64,000 nt of DNA, taken from NCBI GenBank assembly GCA_028023455.1, contig JAQFVV010006452.1, positions 922,501 through 986,500 of the forward strand, read 5' to 3'. The position numbers and the translations under genes are program-made. The notes below the pieces were generated by a model. That model made no database searches and had not been told where the DNA came from. It saw nothing but the letters and a program-made list of their open reading frames with translations. Source of the DNA: Epiperipatus broadwayi. Lineage: Eukaryota; Onychophora; Udeonychophora; Euonychophora; Peripatidae. Below are positions 57,627 to 64,000 of the stretch, in pieces (within the stretch, counting starts at the first letter, position 1; each line of letters begins with the position of its first letter).

Positions 57627-57634
57627 CTCTAGAG

Positions 57635-58162
57635 CTATCAAAGCAATATTTTATTGATATTTTTGTAAGTTCAATTTTCATTTTTTAAAGAATGATTTGA
57701 TTTTGATTTTTGATGTTATGCTTACATATAAAAATTTATTATTATTTATTCATTCCTAAATATTTTATAGACTATCAGTTAAACAAAGTCTTTTTTATTG
57801 ACAATTTATTTCTGTTTATTAATTATTTTTGTTTGTTTGCAAAGTTAATTTTTATTTTTTAGGCTAATTTTGTTTATTAAATTCACCTCTACAATAAAAA
57901 AAATATAAAATTGGAAATTGAAAATAGAAAATAAAACTTATTTATTTCAAGAATGCAATCAAAAATAAAATTGAAAATATGATACAATGCAACTATCATT
58001 TTTCTGGTGACATGTTTGTTATACATTGTATAAAAGATTAAGACAAGGAAAAAAATGAATTCACTCATTTATTTTACAATTAAATGAAATATAAAACCAT
58101 GCAAAGTAATAAAGTTTTTTAAAAGTTTATTACAATTTATTTTATATATTATTATACCTCTA
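57635..58162. other. AT-rich DNA, nothing recognised
   Basis: No supported feature is present. Confidence 0.35.
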
Positions 58163-58177
58163 TTAATTTTAATAACC

Positions 58178-58357
58178 ATTAAAACAGACACGACTCTCCA
58201 TACAGTAGTGCCACTCAGTGCAAGCCAGAGTAAACAATAGATGACAGAAGGCTTATGCATAAAATCCCTATATAGTGCCTACTCATCCAATATTCCCAGA
58301 CTAGTTTCTAGCTTTCATCAGTGAGGAGCCTTGAATCTGAGAGCACTGCACGTGATG
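58178..58357 (-). mobile_element. Family C, copy C7, with perfect 15-bp target duplication
   Basis: TTAATTTTAATAACC at 58163-58177 is repeated exactly at 58358-58372. Contents are AAAACAGACACGACTCTCCA, GTGCCACTCAGTGCAAGCCA, AAATCCCTATATAGTGCCTA and a minus-strand core at 58293-58327. The core bases CTGATGA and GAAAC plus TAGTC are all present, but stem II is reduced to six bases, so folding is doubtful. The right-hand foldback arm is missing, so this is an asymmetric, half-length copy that still inserted cleanly. Confidence 0.85.
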
Positions 58358-58421
58358 TTAATTTTAATAACCCTATGAATAAATAGTATCTTTTAAATAT
58401 CCTAAAATGAGAATATGTAAG

Positions 58422-58598
58422 AATCTTTCACAAGTCAGATTTTCTAAAAGTCATTTTAATAAACTTGCAAATTACACCCTCTCATGTGATAATCTACTAA
58501 AAATGGATTATTGTTTTGTTTGGCTGGATTGATCACGCGAACATTATTTGCAAGTTTATTAAAATTGACTTCTAAAAAGTTTGCTTGTGAAAGATTTT
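58422..58598. mobile_element. MITE with ~50-bp terminal inverted repeats
   Basis: AATCTTTCACAAGTCAGATT and TTTTAATAAACTTGCAAAT on the left (58422-58472) pair with ATTTGCAAGTTTATTAAAAT and CTTGTGAAAGATTTTT on the right (58546-58598). The unpaired centre is about 73 bp and includes GGATTGATCACGCGAAC. No target duplication or superfamily could be assigned. Confidence 0.82.
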
Positions 58599-58617
58599 TA
58601 TAGTAAGCATATATGAT

Positions 58618-58750
58618 GTATAGAGTATATGAGCACAGACTTTCACATGATCCACCACTCTATCTCATATCACTGATACACTTGAACACATATATGTCGA
58701 AAAAATAAATAATCACCAATATATATATATTTCATGCTAAACCATCAATA
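58618..58750 (-). mobile_element. Family A repeat, fragment A5
   Basis: The minus-strand tail module (GTGATTATTTATTTTTTCGAC, GTGTATCAGTGATATGAGAT, GATCATGTGAAAGTCTGTGC) is linked to a broken core: GGTTTAGCATGAAAT with a (TA)n stem III and TTGGT. The CTGATGA half is truncated at about 58745. Confidence 0.65.
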
Positions 58751-60279
58751 GTAAGCATATATGAAAATTTATAACTTCAAAAATATTATTAAATATATAG
58801 GTCAAATCAACATTTAACAGAGTAAAAAATCATTGAATTAATTAATCCTCGTAAATACATTTTGTGCCCTGAGTTTAGGTCACCTCAATATGTAATAAGT
58901 AAAACAGTTTTCGTGTAGCCTACTGCAAAACAAAGGCATTTTTAATGGCCTAATTTATTAGAATATTCATTATTCTATCCATGGTATCTTTATGTCTTTA
59001 GTAATATTTGTATTTCAATTCGTTTTCCAGATTTAAACAGAGCTTCATTTAAAAATGACATGTGAAAATTTTAAATGTTTATATATATACAAAGACACAT
59101 CTATCTATTTAATATACATATTTATTTTTTTAAAAAGTGGTAACTTGATTCTTTTTTGACATGTTAAGCATTAATATATCACAAGTATAAAGGAATATAA
59201 AGGGTTAATGGTTGTTTTAAAAATTTATGAATGAGAGTTAATTCTTTACTTTCATTGCCAGAAAAAGCTTTTGATTTGTTAATTATTGCTGTCCTCCTTT
59301 TAAGTTAACTCCTTAAGGGCACGAAAAAAAATGGTAGAAAACATAATAAAATAAACCATTCTCATCTCTCTTCTGATTGGAGACTAATTAATTTTGCACA
59401 TACAAAGCTGTGTTTTGGAGAGATAAGTGATTAGTATTGGCTGAAGCTGACATGACTGAATACGACAATAGGGCTGTCAAAAACATGGCCATATACAGCA
59501 TGATGATAGTCTGGATTAAAACAGAAGAGAGAAAAAAAATCATTCTATTCTAAAATGACAGAATCAGAACAAATAAGGTATTAACAAAGATCTGGAAACC
59601 TCCATAAACATAGAAAAAAAAAATCGTAATAAATAATCAAAATATTTTATCTTACAAAAATTATAGTGCAACAGGTATTCGTTCAAATTAAAAATATTTA
59701 TTTACAATCTTGAAATGCTTCTTTTTACATTAAAAAATATAAATTATACATACATTTATGTGTCATTAAGATCCAGGAAGAGTAAACATTAGAAATTTAA
59801 TATATATATGGAGGTCAACCGAACCATCAATTCTTATTTATGATCTATGATGATTATCTCACCAGTATAAAACTTTGTATTATATATATTTTTTATCACT
59901 GCATTGGCAGACACTCACCTTTTTGCAAATAAATAGATAAATAGTTAATTAAAAACTAACAACTCAATATTGATAAGCTATCTAGGTTACCAAAACCTAT
60001 AAAAAATATACTGATGTGGTTTAAAAACTTTTCAGATAGTTTTAAAAATTTTAAACACCTCTTCATATCTGAATCTTAGACCATAGAACACTAAATACTA
60101 AATGCTACATCATTATATATTTAAATTGTTTCACAGCTATATAAATTTTATTAATTTATGTAGTCTTTAAATACATTTTCATGACATCTTACTGTTATCA
60201 ACATATAATTTTTTAATTAACCTTACAGACAGATTTTCTGCTCAAGCCAAATAAATAATAAAAATAAGAAGTACTTTGT
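58751..60279. other. AT-rich DNA, no gene recognised
   Basis: A less AT-rich patch at 59270-59560 (CTGTCCTCCTTTTAAGTTAA and following) is unassigned. Confidence 0.35.
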
Positions 60280-60340
60280 GATTAAAATGGGAATCTAAAG
60301 GAGTAAAAGTAAATAGAGATTATTTAACTCATTTTGATTT

Positions 60341-60431
60341 TTTTTATATGTCAAAGCGTTGACCGGGAAGCGAACCCAGACCAGCTGCTTGAAAAACAGC
60401 TATGCTAACCACTAGGACACCAACGCTTGAC
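60341..60431 (-). mobile_element. tRNA-derived SINE inserted in the LINE catalytic motif
   Basis: Minus-strand reading: TCAAGCGTTGGTGTCCTAGT, GGTTAGCATAGCTG, GGGTTCGCTTCCCGGTCAAC, then GCTTTGACATAT plus an A-run. Its flanks are duplicated LINE sequence (AACTCATTTTGATTTT on the left, AAGTCATTTAGATTTTT on the right), exactly at the LSHLDFADD coding segment. GTCCTAGTGG is a good A box. Confidence 0.87.
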
Positions 60432-60590
60432 AAGTCATTTAGATTTTTCAGATGATGTAATTGTTTTTGCAAATAATGCTTTAGAGCTTCAGAAAATGTT
60501 GCAGGAGTTATCAGATGAAAGTAAGACAGTAGGATTAAAGATAAATGTTAAAAAGACTAAAGTAATGCTGAATGGATTTTCTCAAAAGAT

Positions 60591-60755
60591 GAAATAATGT
60601 GAAAGGCTGAAACCTTTGACAGATGCACCTTAAAAATTCTTAAATGACAACCTATCAGATAGTAATAATGACTGAACAAGGAACTCTTCAATTCAAAACA
60701 CAAATCAGAGATTTTATGAGAAAACGATGGAACCCACCTTCTCTACTTAAATTTA
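60591..60755. mobile_element. Unidentified ~165-bp insert within the LINE
   Basis: Comparison with the uninterrupted copy at 8890-8925 shows extra sequence between the GFSQ-coding segment and the IDYDE-coding segment. It contains AAAGGCTGAAACCTTTGACA and GAAAACGATGGAACCCACCT. I recognise no tRNA boxes and no inverted ends. Confidence 0.6.
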
Positions 60756-61385
60756 TATATAAAAATAAATATTGACTATGATGAGTTTAAAAAAGTTAAC
60801 AACTACAAATACCTTGATCAGATTATTACTACAGATGGAAATATAATGGATAAAATTAATCTTAGAAATAAACTTGGAGTGCTTCTGGTAGAAATAACCT
60901 AATACTAAAAAAAAATATGTCAATGTGTTTGAAAAGGAAGGTTTTTAATAAATGTGTTTTACCAGTGCTTTTTTATGGATCTGAGACTTGGATACTTAAT
61001 AGAAGAGCAATACAAAGACTTCAGACCACATAAAGAAGTATGGAGAGATGCATGTTAGGAATAATAATAAGTGACTGAAAACACGGTATATGGGTAATAG
61101 AACAAACAGGTGTTACTGACATCATTGAAAGAATTAAAAAACTGAAATGGAGTTGGGCTAAACATATTGGTAGAAGAGATAATAATAGGTGGATAACTGA
61201 CATCTTAAACTGGATTCCAAGAGATTTTAAAAGATCCAGAAAGAGACCACATTAGAGATGAATAGATGAAATAAGAAAGTGTATGAGAGTGATGTGGAGA
61301 ATATAGGTTAGAGATCAGAGAAGATGGATTGAATTTGGAGACCTTCATCCTGCAATGGATTGATAATGGTTGACAATGATGATGA

Positions 61386-62099
61386 CTGCAAATAATTACA
61401 ATACATAATATTGTTATAAGAAGGCACTTTTTACACCAAATTATCTCATCAATTTCTAAGCAGATAATCATTGTATCAATATATAATAATGGGTGGATCA
61501 TTAAAGAATAAATAAAAATATAGGATCTAATACTTTTATTGCATAATTCTTATAATATTCATGAATATCATATGCAAAGTAACAATTTGCATCAGACATA
61601 TTTTATTCCAAAAATTATAAACAATTTTCGCGATTGCAGCCACAAATCTGAATTGGACTTTTATATGGTACTACTATTTTTTTCATTCAATATAGGAATG
61701 TATAATATTAACATTAAAAGTAAAAGCTCACATACTTTATACAGTATTACTAATACCAGTATATTTTTATTTATATTACTTTTTTTAAAAAAAAAATTTA
61801 CAATCGGATGTCAAACAGGAGAAAAAATAAACAATATACAAAAAAAATATTGATATTTGGATAAACTTTGTTTTTTAAAATGATGAACTTAGGAAAGAGA
61901 AGATTCAGTTTGAAAAGTATTTTTAGGATGCTGTAAAATTAAAAAAATAATTACATTTGCTCACTTCATAATTAATTACTACTATTATTTTTAATCCTGT
62001 TAAGTCAGATTTAAGAAGTATCAATTGTATATAGTAATTATCTGAAATTAAATTTTTTAAAAAAGAATTGGTAAAGTTTAAATATGAAATTAATATCTC
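61386..62099. other. AT-rich DNA, nothing recognised
   Basis: The frame 61539-61853 is AT-rich and unrecognised. No other feature is seen. Confidence 0.35.
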
Positions 62100-62197
62100 A
62101 CTATTAAAGTATTTATGATGGAGTTCTAAAATTAAAAAAACTAATTTAATCTCACTATTAAAGTATTTATGATGGAGTTCTAAAATTAAAAAACTAT
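62100..62197. repeat. 46-bp tandem duplication
   Basis: CTATTAAAGTATTTATGATG followed by GAGTTCTAAAATTAAAAAA occurs twice, at about 62100-62145 and 62152-62197, essentially without mismatch, so the duplication is recent. Confidence 0.88.
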
Positions 62198-62245
62198 AGT
62201 AAATTAGTTTAATTATAAATTTATTTTAAAGGCACATTATTATAT

Positions 62246-62379
62246 TAAGTAATATTTACTAAGGCTGTAACCTCAGGAATATGCGTCTGAAAAATGTGAG
62301 GGTAGGGACCTCTACAGGTCTTAACCACAAGCTTATGCTTTGGAAGAAAAGAGGTTACAGCCTTAATAAATATTACTTA
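62246..62379. mobile_element. Small MITE with 29-bp terminal inverted repeats
   Basis: TAAGTAATATTTACTAAGGC plus TGTAACCTC (62246-62274) pairs with GAGGTTACAGCC plus TTAATAAATATTACTTA (62351-62379), with one mismatch or slip. The 76-bp centre is comparatively GC-rich (GGTAGGGACCTCTACAGGTC). The superfamily is not assigned. Confidence 0.82.
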
Positions 62380-62532
62380 AATTAGTTTAAAAAAGTGGAA
62401 AGCAAATTTTCATATATAATGATTAAATGTTCCTTCTCATTTGATCATAGTAGGCTCATTTCTAATAATCTCAACATGTCTTCAGGTAATGAACTTTATT
62501 ATTCATGGGAAATCAAACTTGACAGGTTGTAA

Positions 62533-62534
<2 letters not shown>

Positions 62535-62617
<83 letters not shown>

Positions 62618-62618
62618 C

Positions 62619-62690
<72 letters not shown>
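62535..62690. repeat. (TAA)n microsatellite, ~155 bp
   Basis: The tract is nearly pure TAA with one interruption (AATCAATAATAA) near 62617. The poly-Asn and poly-Leu/Ile frames on the two strands come from it. A short relative lies at 63230-63248. Confidence 0.97.
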
Positions 62691-63667
62691 TCCATTCAGT
62701 TCAATTCAATTCATTTCTTTAAGTGCAAACAACAGCATATAGCAAACTACAGTTTGCACATTAAAAAAATAAAAGGGATAAACATAATGCATATATCATA
62801 AATATAAAAGGAAGTAACAAATAAAAAAGTAAAAAAAATACATATATAAATAAATAAATTTACATTAATCAAGCATGACATTTGAATATAATAAAATTAT
62901 AAAATTGCTTATAATCTAAATTAAAATGATTAGTAATACTAAAAATCTGATTATATAACAGAGTAGCCTGAATAAAGGAGAAAATTTAAGTACAGTGGAA
63001 TGACAAAATTAAATATAACATACAAAAGCTGACTAAGTATTATGCTCATAAGACCTAATTATAATAGTAAAAATTATATTAAATAGATTAACTTGTTATT
63101 TAATGATTTTATAAAGATATTTAAGATCTCTGTATTTTTGTCTATAAGAATAATGAAGAATAGCTTTCTTCTCCAGGAAAACATATTTAGAGAACTTAGA
63201 CACTGATTGTAATAAATAATACTAATTATAACAATAATAATAATAATAGTAATAACAACACCTACAACAACAATACCAACAATATCCTCTAAAAAGTGTT
63301 ATGTAACAAACAATTGTTTATAATTTTAAATATATTTAAATTATTCGAAATGCTTAATTCTGATCCCATTGATAGGAAACGGATTACTGTTAAATGTTAC
63401 CAAAAAAAAAACATTTTAATAAAAATATACTATTTATATTGCTTCACTATGTTTTATTTATTAATTTATTTTGATAAATATAAATACAACATTTATTATA
63501 AGTTAGGGACTACGTATTATAATAGAAGGCTACATACATTTTCATGGATTTTTAATATATATATATTTAAGTCAATTATTCAAATTTATTGTCAATATTG
63601 TGATAAACAAATATACCCACAATTGTATAAAATCAGTGCTGATATTCAGAGTTATACAGGTTACTAA
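62691..63667. other. AT-rich DNA with one long but unconvincing frame
   Basis: The plus-strand frame 63296-63667 (123 codons) is Ile/Tyr/Lys/Asn-rich as expected from base composition. It has no signal, domain or repeat structure I recognise, and runs up to the start of a LINE 3' end. I do not call it a gene. Confidence 0.35.
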
Positions 63668-64000
63668 TTCATCATAATCATCACTTTCATCATCATTATT
63701 GATCTATTTCAAGATGAAGATCTTGCCAAGTTTAATCAAGTTTTCCAATTCCTAACCTTTCTTTTCCACAACACATCAGCAAGTATCTTATTTCATTCAT
63801 CCATATTACATGTAGTCTCTTTCTAGGTTTTTACAATTTCTTGGAATCCAATTTAAAAACTCTTCTAGCAATATGTTCAGCACATTTCCATTTCCGTTTC
63901 TTTTTTAATGATGTCAGGGATATCTATTTGTTCTTTCATCCACATGTTTTGTTTTTAATCTTTTTTTGGTACTCTTAACATACATTTTTCTATATCGTGT
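63668..64000 (-). pseudogene. RTE-type LINE 3' fragment, cut by the window edge
   Basis: It is colinear with 40533-40914 on minus: a (CATCAT)n end, TATTGATCTATTTCAAGATG, CATGTAGTCTCTTTCTAGGT, ATGTTCAGC and a CATCCACATG block, continuing to the last base. It has a ~35-bp deletion in the NRWTIE region relative to the copy at 40533. It may extend further into coding RT beyond the window. Confidence 0.82.

Larger units (their letters stand above)
60280..61385 (+). pseudogene. RTE-type LINE relic with two nested insertions
   Basis: WESKGVKVN begins near 60286, then a SINE interrupts at SHLDF. The RT resumes as SHLDFSDDVIVFANNALELQ (catalytic SDD) and KTVGLKINVKKTKVMLNGFS (to about 60590). A second, unidentified insert of about 165 bp follows. 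The frame resumes at IDYDEFKKVNNYKYLDQIIT, then PVLFYGSETWILNRRAIQRL and the C-terminal tail, ending GGATTGATAATGGTTGAC plus (ATGATG). Stops and frameshifts are frequent. Confidence 0.85.

Noticed and set aside
61539-61853. 104-codon plus-strand frame
   Set aside because: AT-driven composition and no recognisable domain. It lies downstream of a LINE relic but is not colinear with it.
63296-63667. 123-codon plus-strand frame
   Set aside because: Its composition is what AT-rich random DNA gives, with no motif, signal peptide or conserved family recognised.
1-64000. CRISPR arrays, operons, bacterial promoters or phage genes
   Set aside because: Base composition, retrotransposons, SINEs and microsatellites point to an animal nuclear genome. 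No regularly spaced identical short repeats with unique spacers were found.

Overview
The window is strongly AT-rich, non-coding eukaryotic nuclear DNA, almost certainly from an invertebrate animal. It contains decayed RTE-type LINEs, two Penelope-like elements with GIY-YIG endonuclease sequence, tRNA-derived SINEs, a ZBED/hAT transposase relic, hAT and foldback MITEs, and long (TAA)n/(GAT)n microsatellites. There are no operons, ribosome binding sites, CRISPR arrays or bacterial genes. I found no host protein-coding gene that I can support. Most open frames are chance frames in AT-rich DNA or pieces of transposons. The species cannot be fixed from this sequence; a mollusc, chelicerate or other invertebrate are all possible.

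Layout. 1-4286: unassigned AT-rich DNA with a 335-bp tandem duplication (1701-2417). 4303-4549: two head-to-head tRNA-SINEs. 5240-7444: a family-A repeat followed by a Penelope-like element arranged as a 730-bp inverted repeat. 8517-9726: an RTE LINE fragment with a nearby duplicate of its empty target site. 12077-12265: a 28-bp minisatellite. 13913-15348: an RTE LINE split by a second Penelope-like element. 16227-17396: a four-copy compound palindrome (family E). 19335-22150: more family A, a perfect 56-bp hairpin and a compound microsatellite. 23165-24140: family F, three copies. 27703-31945: family C foldback elements, one nested with a SINE inside family D. 36432-36755: a palindrome with tandem repeats. 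40533-43420: LINE, SINEs and family C. 44193-44478: family D palindrome. 47083-51095: a hAT element with a ZBED-type transposase pseudogene and nested palindromic elements. 51180-56130: three LINE relics. 56827-57626: an intact-ended hAT MITE with a perfect 8-bp target duplication. 58178-64000: family C, MITEs, a LINE with a nested SINE, a 155-bp (TAA)n tract and a final LINE fragment.

Main discovery candidate. Three interspersed repeat families (A, C and F) carry what reads as a hammerhead ribozyme: CTGANGA, then a stem II, then GAAA, then a tiny self-complementary stem III, then a cleavage-site base, all closed by a 5-6 bp stem I. Stem II differs between copies yet mostly stays paired. Core residues are intact in the copies at 27846-27887, 23686-23726 and 31742-31783. 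Several family C copies are bounded by 12-15 bp target duplications, which points to retroposition and not to cut-and-paste transposition. Hammerheads are known from Penelope-like elements and from retrozymes. The families here look like non-autonomous, ribozyme-bearing retroposons that may have been mobilised by Penelope-like or LINE machinery, of which only broken copies are visible here.
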